Positions 22,614 to 32,668 of a DNA stretch of 64,000 bases are shown here, piece after piece. The stretch's first letter is position 1, and each line of letters starts with the position of its first letter. Made by a program: the position numbers and the translations under genes. The DNA lies in contig CM071570.1 of the NCBI GenBank assembly GCA_036426205.1, positions 55,705,229-55,769,228 of the forward strand. The letters run 5' to 3'. Source of the stretch: Ascaphus truei (lineage: Eukaryota; Chordata; Amphibia; Anura; Ascaphidae). A model generated the notes under the pieces. That model searched no databases. It was not told where the DNA came from and saw nothing but the letters and a program-made list of their open reading frames with translations.

Positions 22614-23169
22614 TCTATATCTATAAGTCTCAAATCATGTTTGTGTGTGTATGTCTTTCCCCTGTGTGATTGGCCCTGTGTTCCCCCTGTGTCATTGGCC
22701 ACGGCGCACCCCCTACTACCCCCTCCCCTCCCCCCACCCCTCACCCCCCACCCCTCACATTGCAAAGACCATCTCACTTGCAGTTGGAACCAAGGAGAAC
22801 AACTTGGCGAACCCACACTCCTCACCCCCCACACACCTCCGCCGCTCCTCGGCGCCGTCCTCACCTCTCCCTCACCACCAACCCCCCTCCCTCCGGTCAC
22901 GTACTTTGACCGCGAAGTCCTCACCTCTCCCCTCCCCACCCCACCCCCCCACTCCACCTCTCTCCATGTCCGTTCCCTCGTCTGACTTCCACTCCCACTC
23001 CCACCCTCCCACTACTGCCTCGTCTCTCCTCCCCGTCTAGAACCGTCTTCCCACCACCACTACACTACCTTCCTCCGTTCCCTTCCCCACCGCTCATGTT
23101 CCTCCCCGTCTATTCCGACCAGTCTCCCCCCACACCCCCCCTGCTCTCTGGTCACTCCACTCCCACCTG

Positions 23170-23590
23170 CCGCTCCTCGGCGCAGGCCTCACATCTCCCC
23201 CACCAACCCCCCTCCCTCCGGTCACTCCACTCCTACCCGCCGCTCCTCGGCGCCGTCCTCACCTCTCCCCCACCACCAACCCCCCTCCCTCCGGTCACTC
23301 CACTCCCACCCGCTGCTCCTCAGAGCAGGCCTCACCTCTCCCCCACCAACCCCCCCCCCCTCCGGTCACTCCCACTCCCACCACACCCCCGCGCTCCTCG
23401 GCCAGGCCCACCTCTCCCCCCAACCCCCTCCCTCCGCCGGTCACTCCCACTCCCACCCGCCGCTCCTCGGCGCAGGCCTCACCTCTCCCCCACCAACCCC
23501 CCTCCCTCCGGTCACTTCCCTCCCACCCGCCACTCCCCCGCTGCCGTCCTCACCTCGCCCCCACCAACCCCTCTCCCTCACGTCACTCCA
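23170..23590. repeat. C-rich minisatellite, about 70-bp period
   Basis: About six imperfect units, each built as CCGCTCCTCGGCGCAGGC, CTCACCTCTCCCCCACCAAC, CCCCTCCCTCCGGTCACT and CCACTCCCACC. A less regular unit lies at 22843-22930. The 328-codon frame at 23096-24082 is a by-product. Confidence 0.85.
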
Positions 23591-23639
23591 CTACAGACGC
23601 TGCAGCCACCACTCCAATTACAGGGGAGGGGACTTTGTG

Positions 23640-24180
23640 GTCCTGTAACAGGGGAGGGGGCTTTGTGTGTGTGTGGGGGGAGGGAGGGACACAGTGGTGT
23701 GTGTGTGTGGTGGGACAGACAGTGTGTGTGTGTGTGTGGGGGGGGGGGGACAGTGTTTGTGGGGGACGGACAGTGTGTGGTGTGTGTGGGGGGCGTGGTG
23801 TGTGTGGGGGAACGCGCATGTGTGTGGGGGGGCCAGTGTGTATGTGGGGCGAGAACGACAGTGTGTGTGTGGGGGGGGGGGGGGGATGTATGTGGGGGGG
23901 AACCACAGTGTGTGTGTATGGGGGGGAAATGTGTGTGGGGGGGCAGTGTGTGTGTGTGGGGGGGGCAGTGTGTGGGGGGACACACAGTGTGTGTGTGTGG
24001 TGGGAAGGACGACAGTGTGTGTTTGTGTGGGGGGGGGGCAGTGTGTGTGGGGGACCCTGTGTGTGTGTGTAGAACACTGTAGGGGGGGAAGAGCGGAGCT
24101 GCGCAGGGGGGGGGGACACAAACAGAGAGGGGGGAGCGGAGAAACAGACAGGGGGAGTGGAGAGAGAGGGGGGAGCGGGA
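23640..24180. repeat. G-rich GTGTGGGG tract
   Basis: Long quasi-repeat of GTGTGTG and GGGGG runs, then a GGGGGAGCGGAG block. It has dense potential for G-quadruplex formation on the plus strand. Large frames on both strands (23578-24358) are low-complexity artefacts. Confidence 0.9.
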
Positions 24181-24233
24181 AATTGTACTCCCGAGCAACG
24201 CCGGGTCTCTCAGCTAGTATATAGATATATATC

Positions 24234-24264
<31 letters not shown>

Positions 24265-24267
24265 CTA

Positions 24268-24623
24268 TACCGCGGTAGCCGAGCTTAATATGTGGGCGCT
24301 GTCTAAATGTATATTTACATAGATGCACACATACACACATACACACATACACACACACTCTTACATCGCTAACATTCAGGGACTATTTAACACTTCAAGT
24401 CATAATTCGCATACTGCACAGGGGTGAGGGATAGGTTTCAGTCACAGATAACATTCCAGGATGCACTGTTTTCAAGTTAAACCTTTCTTGCTTTATTCAT
24501 TGTAACACCGCCAGAAGAAGAGATCAGTGTATCTCGAAAGCTAAGCACAAATAAAAGCATTTCGTTAGCCACAGAACGGTATTGACTATTTGTTTTTGAT
24601 TATTAAGCTCGGGTAACACGGTA
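24268..24623 (+). mobile_element. TIR element carrying a hammerhead-like hairpin
   Basis: Left end TACCGCGGTAGCCGAGCTTA (24268-24287) pairs with the right end 24601-24623 (TATTAAGCTCGGGTAACACG plus GTA), with about 19 of 23 positions matching. GT/AT microsatellites flank the left. Inside are the hammerhead-like module (24507-24548) and an AATAAA at 24550-24555. Confidence 0.6.
24507..24548 (+). ncRNA. Hammerhead-ribozyme-like module (degenerate core)
   Basis: Core CAGAAGA (24512-24518; canonical CUGANGA with U4 changed to A), then an extra A, then a perfect 5-bp stem GAGAT/ATCTC with hexaloop CAGTGT (24520-24535), then GAA (24536-24538), then palindromic AGCT and A. The layout matches the modules at 28.2 and 44.7 kb. 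Stem I pairing is not evident, so this copy is probably inactive. Confidence 0.4.
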
Positions 24624-26410
24624 CAGATACCTCTACCTCTACAAATATATTGTCCAGAGTGCCGCCATACACAGAACAGTCAACATCAACGATCTATAGT
24701 ATCTTACTTAAAACAGCGATTCCTGTTTCTTTTTTCAATGTACCTGAACCGAGGGGTCCCCCAGAGCTGATCTGTGCCTCATCTTCCTCTCATGACATTA
24801 CTCTTTCCTACTGGCCTGTAGGGAGTGAGGGTTGGCTGGCAGGCAGCTTGACTTCCAAAAAGAGACCACAAACACCGGCATATGAAAAGGTACATTTCTC
24901 GGGAACCAGGGGGATCATCAGAACTCAACATGTCGTGGTTCAGCTCCAGGGAACCCCCAGTTTCAATGCTGTATTATATATAGGGGCAAATTGGAGGAAG
25001 ATTTTGATTGTACCACAATCATGTTGCTATAGATCGTGGGTCTTCCTCACACCTCTGACTGTGCTTGACAGACTATTACCATTGATATACCGCTCTGGCA
25101 GTTTTTACCACCAACTCCTATGGGGACATTATGGTTACTACAACAATTTGATCTCACCGCTCTCCTAATTGCAAATCAGTAATGGGGAGTGGTGCATACA
25201 AGGGAAAATATATTGTATACAAACAAAGCAGAGGGAATGACACTGAGGTCTCCCCAAGGTCCCTGTTTACTGCACTCTATCCAATCATAATAATGTACAT
25301 ACGACACAATAGCCCATTCACTTAGTATGTATAACAAATCATGTCGGTGACCTGTAGTAAACGCTCCACACTTGGTGGAACAACGTTTGACTAGTAAAAC
25401 CCGAATTGGCCAAAAATAATAATAGTTTTATTAATGAATAACGTGTTGATTTATTTACAGTGTATTAAAATAAATCCCATAAAAAGTAGGTGGATAATCA
25501 TATATCTGTGTATGGAATTAATACCCAGCCTCAATCTTAATTAGACCGTGATTACCCCCTGTTTTGTTTGTAGACATTATGGTTACACAATTTTCCCAAT
25601 ATATTCCGTGTCCTACTTGTGGGATAGGATTTGTTTTTTTACCACTGCTTTACCTTGCTAGAATCATCTGCTATTATTTAGTACCTTTCTGACCATTTAG
25701 GAACTACATGTTCAGATCCATTCTCCATAAACACATTTGGAGGATAAGCACGCACCATATAGTGTGAGCACCTATTTACCAGCAGGTATCTAGTATTGGC
25801 TATTAGATAATGCAGTGCAATTGGGTGGTGGTCAATAGTATCCCCTATACTCATTCTAAGTTCCTCCAATATATTTTGGAACTGCTGATTTATTTTAGAT
25901 CATTGAGCAACATGCTCAGATACAGAGACCGCATCTAGTCGGTTATTAGTAGTACTGGCACTGGATCCAGAGCCCTGGAATATGACTCTTACTAGGATCT
26001 CTGCTGCATATTAAAGTTGTTTTTTTAGTACCCAATATTTTATCTTTTTGTGACCATTAAACGATTTTTAATTCTGTCACCTTTACATTACAAGCTGAGT
26101 GCCCATACTAGGTTACTTTTCTTTACCCAGTCTGATATATAGAAAAATTAAATATATAGATATAGAGATGGGGGGATTGCTCCTTTTTAACCCGATAACC
26201 GCCAGAAGGGCCAGCAAGATACGACCTCACCAGCAGTGAAAGGCTTGTGTTGAAGTTCTCTAATGGTTTTATCTCTCCTAAAACAAGGCTGAGATATTTG
26301 ATTTTGCGATTCTAAGTGCCGCATACACATAACGTTTTGTAAAAAAAAGGTTATGAAAAACGCATAATGGCATACAGTCATAGCAGACATTATTTACCCC
26401 ATTACTGTGT
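24624..26410. other. No supported gene
   Basis: Contains a 172-codon frame (24650-25168, +) with no recognisable domain. Parts of it (CGGGAACCAGGGGGATCATC, CAATGCTGTATTATATATAG) look like dispersed frog repeat sequence, so I do not call it a gene. The rest is AT-rich. Confidence 0.4.
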
Positions 26411-26414
26411 GGTA

Positions 26415-26750
26415 ATGGGCATAGGCGCTGATCCGTGATTAGGCGCATTGACGCTTGTCAGTGAGCCCCTGCAGCCGCAATGAGAGCGGCTTTAGCAGGG
26501 GCTCGCGCACACTTCCGCAGGCGTGCGGAGGCGTACCACTTAAAACATTTTTCGTTTTGGTGCTCACGGGAGCGCAGGGCCGGTCACGTGAGTGGTTCAC
26601 CCAATGAGGGCGAACCAGCTCCGTGACGTCACTGGCCCGCCCCCCCAACACGCCCCCAGATGGCGCGCGAACTAAGGCCAGGGAAAGCACCCACTTTCCC
26701 TCAGCCTCAGTGCGCCTCCGCACGGCTGCAATTACCATGGACTCAGCCTA
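26415..26750 (-). repeat. GC-rich, CpG-rich dispersed repeat
   Basis: On the minus strand it begins CTTAGGCTGAGTCCATGG, matching in style the ends at 5030 (complement) and 21092. CpG-rich interior with GTGACGTCAC. No gene. Confidence 0.55.
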
Positions 26751-27773
26751 AGTTTGCAAAATTGTTGTTACCATTTGTTTTAAAGGAACAAATCGATAAA
26801 CACGGCAGTGGTAACACGTTAGTGTGCGATAACGTTTGATACAACTTTATTACATTCTGTTTTTTGTTTTTTTCTTTAGTCATCCTATGTACAAGAAATG
26901 CACTTAAACTGGCGAAGCTGCTCTTTAGAATGTTACATTGAGTCACACTTAATAAAGGAATACTAGACATATTCATTGATTTTAACTGGTACAGATACAG
27001 TCGTACCGGTATCACACACCCATGTTTATCCCAACTCACAGAAACATAAAGACTAGAACACTAGCTACCCAGTACAATCCTTCTTCAGAAAATACATCTT
27101 TAAACAATTCAGATGGGTGCAATTGAAATGCAAAGTGTTCTGTTTTTGTATATTTGAAAGTTAAAATATGGAAATTAACATAATACTAAAAGTAATACTG
27201 AAAACTGTGATTGTTACAAATTAATTTACCGTATATAAAGTATTTTCTCTACCTTACTTTGATTACATTACTGTGACATGAGTAGAATATTTGCCTTTTC
27301 ACAAAGATATCCGAAAAAAAGAAAAGTAAACTACCAAGCCATTTGAGACAGGTTACCATGCGCGCTTCCCTATCATGCACTATTGGAAATTCATTCGGCT
27401 AGAAATTATGAAGATTCTTTCTTCGTTGGATCACTGACTTACCTCTACAGCATAAAAAGGCTCAGTAATCAGGCGTTTGGAAATTAATGATGTGAAAAAT
27501 ACGAGAAAACAAACTATTTACACTTCCTGTATTTTTTTTTGCACACCACAGAAGTGGCAGAACATATTTTACAGTAAAAAAGTGTGATTCTGTACTTCCT
27601 TCTGTAAAAGCGTTTTGATCATTTTAGTATATATCTGTAGCATGACAAACAAACTATATTTTAAAAAAAATGGTGGAACCTGATCAAAATGCCCAAAAAA
27701 TTGGAATTGGAAACAGCTTTATCCACATTCATCATCTAAAGAATTTTCAGCACACGGAATATTTATTATTGAA
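26751..27773. other. No recognisable feature
   Basis: AT-rich sequence with no coding signal and no obvious repeat. Confidence 0.5.
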
Positions 27774-27970
27774 CCCTTTGACAGCTGAGGCCTCTCCTTC
27801 ACATCACGATCACATGACTGCAGCACCATTGGCACGAAGGGAAGAAGAGGAATCCTTGTCTTCTGCTCCTCTCTCGGGCTCTACACAATGAGCTGACAAC
27901 CCATGACGTAGCTACTACATCATGGGCCACTGGAGTGCCAGACCCAATGATGTGATGGCCACACAAAGGG
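27774..27970. mobile_element. piggyBac-like MITE (CCCTTTG ends)
   Basis: Left end CCCTTTGACAGC preceded by TTGAA, right end CACACAAAGGG followed by TTAA (27971-27974). 197 bp. Its interior CCCATGACGTAGCTAC resembles the fragment near 63405. Confidence 0.6.
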
Positions 27971-28183
27971 TTAATTAAAAAAAAACACGAACGGAAAAAT
28001 ATTGTCCTAAAACTTAATGCCAGATCTAATTTTTGAAAGACATTGTCAAGTTGTGTGTAGACATATGCGAATTTCTTTAGAAGAAAAACAGCACACTGCC
28101 AGGGAGTCAGGTGGTGAAAAATAAAATCCTATTTATTCAGCACAAAGCCAGTGAAAACATCACCCCAGGAGGGGAACAAAAAC

Positions 28184-28223
28184 CTCCTACGTGTTTCGGA
28201 CGGGTAGGTCCTTTATCAAGGAG
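28184..28223 (-). ncRNA. Hammerhead-ribozyme-like module (minus strand)
   Basis: Read on the minus strand: stem I CUCC (28220-28223), core UUGAUAA (28213-28219; canonical CUGAUGA with C3 to U and G8 to A), an extra A (28212), a 4-bp stem GGAC/GUCC with hexaloop CUACCC (28198-28211), GAA (28195-28197), ACACGU (decayed palindrome ACGCGU), A as the cleavage-site nucleotide (28188), and stem I GGAG (28184-28187). Stem I pairs exactly around the core, as the fold requires. The changes at C3 and G8 predict loss of activity. Confidence 0.5.
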
Positions 28224-28249
28224 TATAGAGCCTAGGGCAACCTTGGTTA

Positions 28250-28257
28250 CTTATATA
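28250..28257 (-). promoter_or_regulatory. TATA-like box upstream of the hammerhead-like unit
   Basis: Minus strand GGGTATATAAG, 27 bp upstream of the module's stem I. The related unit at 53.64 kb has GAGAGGGGTATATTAG in the same relative position, so the block is conserved between copies. Confidence 0.35.
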
Positions 28258-29072
28258 CCCCTCTCACAACAGTAATGAATCAAGGATAATTGAAAATCGA
28301 CACACCCCTCTATCGCGCATGTGCATGACGTCATGCGAGGCGCCACTGTGTCAGTCAGAGTGCCGACATGTGAAAACGCCCCCCTCTCCGCCAGCGCACA
28401 CCCTCCAGAAGGCTGTACTCACCTCATACCTCACCATTGGTCTGGCAATTCGCCGTGAGTCCACGCCCCCCAGGATACACCTTCCGGTGGCTGATTGGTC
28501 CGTGCGCCGCACCTCAGCCAATGAACACTGTACCTTAGGGACCACACTGTGATATCCCCAATAGCCACTCTGTGAATACACGCACCTACCAGTCGTGAAA
28601 GAAATATAATCCCCCCATAACTGTGTATGCAAACACAGGGGGACGTCACCACTGGGGACTAACCTCTGTTGCCCCAGGTCCCACACATACAAAGTTAGAC
28701 AATACATATTATGCCAATCACCTGTCCCAGCTACAGATACATAAATGACAAGGGAGGTATATTAAAAGCAGTACATGATCAAGAATAAACATAGAAACAT
28801 TCTATCAGCATCACTCAATAAATATATAGTTCTGCTCTATGATAGATGTGTTCATCCTCCCAGAGTGATGAACAGGTAACACAACGATGTATCTATTGCG
28901 ATGACTTTCTCTTATTTCTTCAAAAGTCAGGCATGTTTATATAATAAAAGCCCAAACATTTGTAAATATTAAGGTAGATAAACCTTATGCAGACCAAGGA
29001 CCATACACTGGTTACATAAATTCCTGCTAATGGATATTAAAATTGTTAATTATTAGATTGTCAGCATCAGGA

Positions 29073-29190
29073 CCAAAAGAAGGAGGAAAAAGATGAGGAA
29101 AAGGGAGGAAAAAGATGAGGGAAAGGGAAGGGGGGGGGAGGGAAGGGGGGGAAAGGGCGGGGGGAGGGGAAGGGGGGGGAGGGGTTTGGG
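29073..29190. repeat. Polypurine (G/A) tract
   Basis: About 115 bp of almost pure purine on the plus strand, with G runs of 7-9 separated by A. Potential triplex or G-quadruplex former. It replaces the 5' half of the hammerhead-like unit in the right arm. Confidence 0.92.
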
Positions 29191-29191
29191 G

Positions 29192-29219
29192 GGACCTACC
29201 CATCCGAAACGCGTAGGAG
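29192..29219 (+). ncRNA. Hammerhead-like module, 3' half only
   Basis: GGAC/AUCC stem with loop CUACCC (29192-29205), GAA (29206-29208), an intact palindromic ACGCGU (29209-29214), A, then GGAG (29216-29219). The core CUGAUGA side is missing, replaced by the polypurine tract. Confidence 0.45.
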
Positions 29220-29325
29220 GTCTTTGTTCCCCTCCTGGGGTGATGTTTTTACTGGCTTTGTGCTGAATAAATAGGATTTTATTTTTCACCACCTGACTCC
29301 CTGGCAGTGCGCTGTTTTTCTTCTA

Positions 29326-30024
29326 TTTCTATCACTCTGGATCTCTACCTCTACGGCTGGCACGCCACAGTGGACTACCAGAGACTGCAGGAGTGGGAAA
29401 GGATATTCTGATTATTCTTTATGACCAATTATAGATGAGTACCTTTACCTTGATCATCCCCATGAGGTGTATGTGAGGTGACTTAAGCATTATTACGCTT
29501 CCTCCAGTATTGTTGATCTTGGTATATATTGGTGACTCACAGGCCATTTGGAAATATACCCTCTCCGTTATAGTCTATTTGGAGTCCTTCAAGATTCATG
29601 GATTGACTGATAAGTTTTCTAGCGGTTGGAGCACCCTTCTTTCCCTTACCCACATGTTGCGAATTTCTTTACCTGGACTCTGCATCATTTTGGGTGTTTT
29701 CGTGATAGTTCACATTTGCTCAAACGTAATTGAAAATGGCAGTATAACGTGTGATTTGATCTCAGGCCACATGACTCCATTGGTTGAATATCTGTAAATG
29801 TGCTTCACAACATTTTTTGCAAATAAAAAACAAAAACGTAATTTCTTCCTGGTTCACAAATGTTAGCGAACATTTTGCACACATATATATATGTAATTAT
29901 TTTCAGGGTTTTATCCAACATAATTCATCTTTGAGAACAACTTTGCATACATGTTTTCGTAATCAAGTATTTTTATAGAATATCAAGGATGTGTGTGTGC
30001 ATATATGTGTGCAGTACAAATTGC
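29326..30024. other. No supported gene
   Basis: The first part (ACCTCTACGGCTGGCACGCC) may still be repeat-derived. A 95-codon frame at 29510-29797 has no recognisable domain. Confidence 0.4.
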
Positions 30025-30051
30025 ATATATATATATATATATATATATATA
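30025..30051. repeat. (AT)n microsatellite
   Basis: TA run immediately left of the TIR element. A matching TA run lies at 30407-30439 on its right. Confidence 0.95.
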
Positions 30052-30403
30052 CAGTAGCGACATCTTTTATTGAACTAAATGCCGGCGGCATGCCGGGATC
30101 TACCCCAGCTGCCGCCAGTAATAACCGTGCGCCGCCGCGTTTCCCCCACGCACCCCCCCTCCACTTCGCGCGCAATTTACTCCCCTTCCCGACCCCGAAC
30201 CCGGCTCCTGCTCTGCCCCTCTGCTTCCCCGCACCCCCGCTTACCTTCATTTGATCTCCAGGGGTGTCGGGGAAGCCTGGGGAAGACGGGGAAGCCGGGC
30301 GCGCATGTGACTGTGACGTCACAGTGCGCCGCCACGCGCCGCGGCTCCCCGCTTCCCAGACGCATGCAGCCGGCGGCTTTTACTCGAATAAAAGCTGCCG
30401 CTG

Positions 30404-30406
<3 letters not shown>
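30052..30406. mobile_element. GC-rich TIR element inserted in TA repeat
   Basis: Left end CAGTAGCGACATCTTTTATT and, in complement, right end CAGCAGCGGCAGCTTTTATT. The inverted repeat continues through the GCCGGCGGCATG-like block, about 45 bp in total. TA arrays on both sides. The open frames here (30079-30501 and others) come from the GC-rich interior. Confidence 0.75.
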
Positions 30407-30439
<33 letters not shown>

Positions 30440-30441
<2 letters not shown>

Positions 30442-31215
30442 TATTCGTATATGTACACATCATTTGTACATGATTTTTGGCTTCTCATTTTTGTACTTTG
30501 ATATGCAAATGTATAAATCTCACTTTGTAATTTGAGATTTGCTGCTGTTGTGCATTATTTGGTACTAGTGAACCATGCAAAACTGACAAAAATATGTTGA
30601 TTAAATGATTACTTTGTCTAAGAAATGTAACCTCAAACGGCTTTTAATGAATCTGTTATAAATACACGGCCCTCTTTTTGTTCCCCCAAAATAATCTTGG
30701 TAAAGAATTGTACACAATTGTCCGACTGACACACAAGGGAGCAAGGTCATAGATATTATTACAGAAAATGTACTGTTCCTTTTGCATGTTTAAGGAATGA
30801 CTCTTTAAAGGTCATATCAAAAGGCCAAGATTTGCATTTAAATTGCAATATTTTAAATAGAAATATTGACTGCTGACCTAAATCACTTTCTGAAATATTT
30901 TATTTTAAATACTCCAAGATTTTGGCTTTAAATAAGCACATGTGTGTCCTATTGAGTTCATGTTGTACACATGTGTGCCTTTTTTTGTTTGTATGGCAGT
31001 TAATGAAACCTGGCTTAGATCATTGCTGATGGAGTTTAGACTGTGCGGGTGACCATTAATAACAAAGCTGTGCTGGCAGAATCCAGTACTCACTACTTCC
31101 GCATCAGCGCAGCGGGTGCATAAGGATTGGTTATTTATCAAGCTCAGTTACGGGTTAACGCATCCGAATGGGCATTAACTCCCTTAAAAATCAAAAGGAG
31201 CTCTCCCCCCTGTGT
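30440..31215. other. No recognisable feature
   Basis: AT-rich sequence with no gene signal. Confidence 0.5.
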
Positions 31216-31555
31216 ACAGATGCAGCGGCCGTTATTCGAACATATCACGCGTTGTATACCTCGGAATACCCACGTCATGGCGCGTCATTACCGCGTGTTG
31301 ACTCGTGCTTTATCGAGTGCAGAAAATGGCATTTTAGTGTTCTGGTTTTTAAACACCTGCAAATTGACACAGTAGCACAGTACTGTACACATTACAATTC
31401 ATTCATTTCTGCCACGGAAACGCGAAGAATTGCACCCAAAGAAATCGGGATCCATGAAATTCAAACAAATCAACCGTGTGCTTGGCCGCATGGAGTACAG
31501 CGGAGCACACGAAAACGGCTCCGTGATATGTTCGAATATCAGCTGCTGCATCTGT
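31216..31555. mobile_element. 340-bp TIR element (ACAGATGCAGC ends)
   Basis: Left end ACAGATGCAGCGGCC, then ATTCGAACATATCACG; the complement of the right end reads ACAGATGCAGCAGCT, then ATTCGAACATATCACG. About 35 bp pair with 3-4 mismatches. The interior is CpG-containing, and the 153-codon frame at 31168-31629 simply crosses it. Confidence 0.75.
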
Positions 31556-32022
31556 ATGTTATACTGTTACAGAGTTTAATGAATCTGGGAGTAAGTGCTC
31601 AAGTCCCATTAAAAAAAAAACTCTCCTAGTCGAAACCTCCGTTTGGTAGAACTGGAATGTCCAACGTTGAAGTATATAGCGGAGGCTTCATTGTTGCAAA
31701 TAAAGCCAGAGTTCATTTTGGTGACTATTAGACTTCCATACTATATCTGTACTGTATACTCTATACAGTATGTTACTCAGAATGTGTGGCTCTCTTGACT
31801 GGAAATTCCCATTCATTATGTTGGACTTTCTGACGCATACAAACGTCAGCACCTTGCTCACTATATCTGCTTTGCTGACCGTGAGTAACACAAAGATGAA
31901 TTATTCCCACTGTGGTTACCAGAAACTATATTATTCTTTTTGGGAAGTTCCATTTTATTTCCAAAGAGATTTCTTAAAATAATATGTTTTGACATGAGTT
32001 TATATTTCTTATTGCACAGTGT
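31556..32022. other. No recognisable feature
   Basis: AT-rich sequence with no gene signal. Confidence 0.45.
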
Positions 32023-32026
32023 TTAA

Positions 32027-32462
32027 AGCGACAATCCAAGTAATTTTTCTTTGAAACATTTTTTACATTTGCTTTACCGAGGATTGAAGCAGGGGGGATC
32101 CGTAGCTGAAACCCATTTATTACAGCTCTGGGAACCCCTTGCTTCCAGAGATACATACTGTACCTCCGTATTAGGTGCCGGTAGCCGCTCTGCTCAGCTA
32201 CCAGGGTTCATGTAATGACCTCTGTTAAACGCTCCCGCGCCCTGCTGGCCAATAGGAAGTCGTGACATCTTCAGGTTCGGCTTCCTATTGGTCTATGTAA
32301 AGCAGGAGCTTTAAACGTTAAAACCCCACTAGCTCAGCTAGGCTACCGGCACCCCCAACGGACGTAAGTATCTCTAGGAGCAGGGGGTCTCCTGTGCTGT
32401 AATATGGTTCCACTCCGGAGACCCCCTCCTTCAATGCTGGGTAAAAATAAAATGTAATCCTT
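32027..32462. mobile_element. Foldback MITE (TTAA on the left)
   Basis: Preceded by TTAA (32023-32026), starts AGCGACAATCCAAG. Arms 32081-32208 and 32320-32440 are imperfect reverse complements (ATTACAGCTCTGGGAACCCC and GAGATACATACTG on the left; complements on the right). The centre has GGCCAATAGGAAG. Same family as 17605-17946. The right terminus is approximate. Confidence 0.65.
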
Positions 32463-32539
32463 TTTTTGTTATTGAGTTTATTATTCAGAAAACCCAAAGG
32501 TACACACCAAGTAAGTTTGTTTTGTAGTGTGTGTGTAAC

Positions 32540-32590
32540 TATGTATAATATATATATATCTAATATTATATATATATATTATCATATATA

Positions 32591-32635
<45 letters not shown>

Positions 32636-32666
32636 TATATATATAATATATATATTATATTATAAT
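32540..32666. repeat. (TA)n microsatellite with interruptions
   Basis: TA-rich array ending next to a CAGTG-type element. Confidence 0.93.
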
Positions 32667-32668
32667 GC

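Larger units (their letters stand above)
22614..24217 (+). mobile_element. Candidate non-autonomous Helitron
   Basis: The 5' end is A followed by TCTATATCTATAAGTC and then ATGTTTGTGTGTGTATGTC. The 3' end is ACTCCCGAGCAACGCCGGGT, a small CCCG/CGGG hairpin at 24190-24205, followed by TCTCAG and a terminal CTAG at 24214-24217 before a T. Insertion between A and T, a TC start, a 3' hairpin and a CTRR end are the Helitron hallmarks. The start could be 22614 or 22620. The 1.6 kb interior has no Rep/helicase and consists of a C-rich minisatellite and a G-rich tract. Confidence 0.55.
28079..29325. mobile_element. 1.25 kb inverted-repeat element with hammerhead-like units in both arms
   Basis: Arms 28079-28211 and 29191-29325 are reverse complements at about 95 percent identity (for example CTGACTCCCTGGCAGTG on the right against its complement on the left, and ATTTATTCAGCACAAAGCC on the left against its complement on the right). 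The inner ends carry the hammerhead-like stem II, GAA and ACRCGT blocks. The middle is CpG-containing (28310-28560), then AT-rich, then a polypurine run that cuts into the right arm's inner end. No protein-coding gene. Confidence 0.75.

Noticed and set aside
23096..24082. 328-codon open frame and large overlapping frames on the other strand
   Set aside because: Proline/serine then glycine/valine/cysteine low complexity produced by the C-rich minisatellite and the GTGTGGGG tract. Several frames are open at once, which is a sign of repeat composition, not coding.
24650..25168. 172-codon open frame
   Set aside because: Sequence parts look like dispersed repeat, no domain recognised, no start context or neighbours to support it.
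30079..30501. 140-codon open frame in GC-rich sequence
   Set aside because: Crosses a TIR element and two TA microsatellites; no domain.
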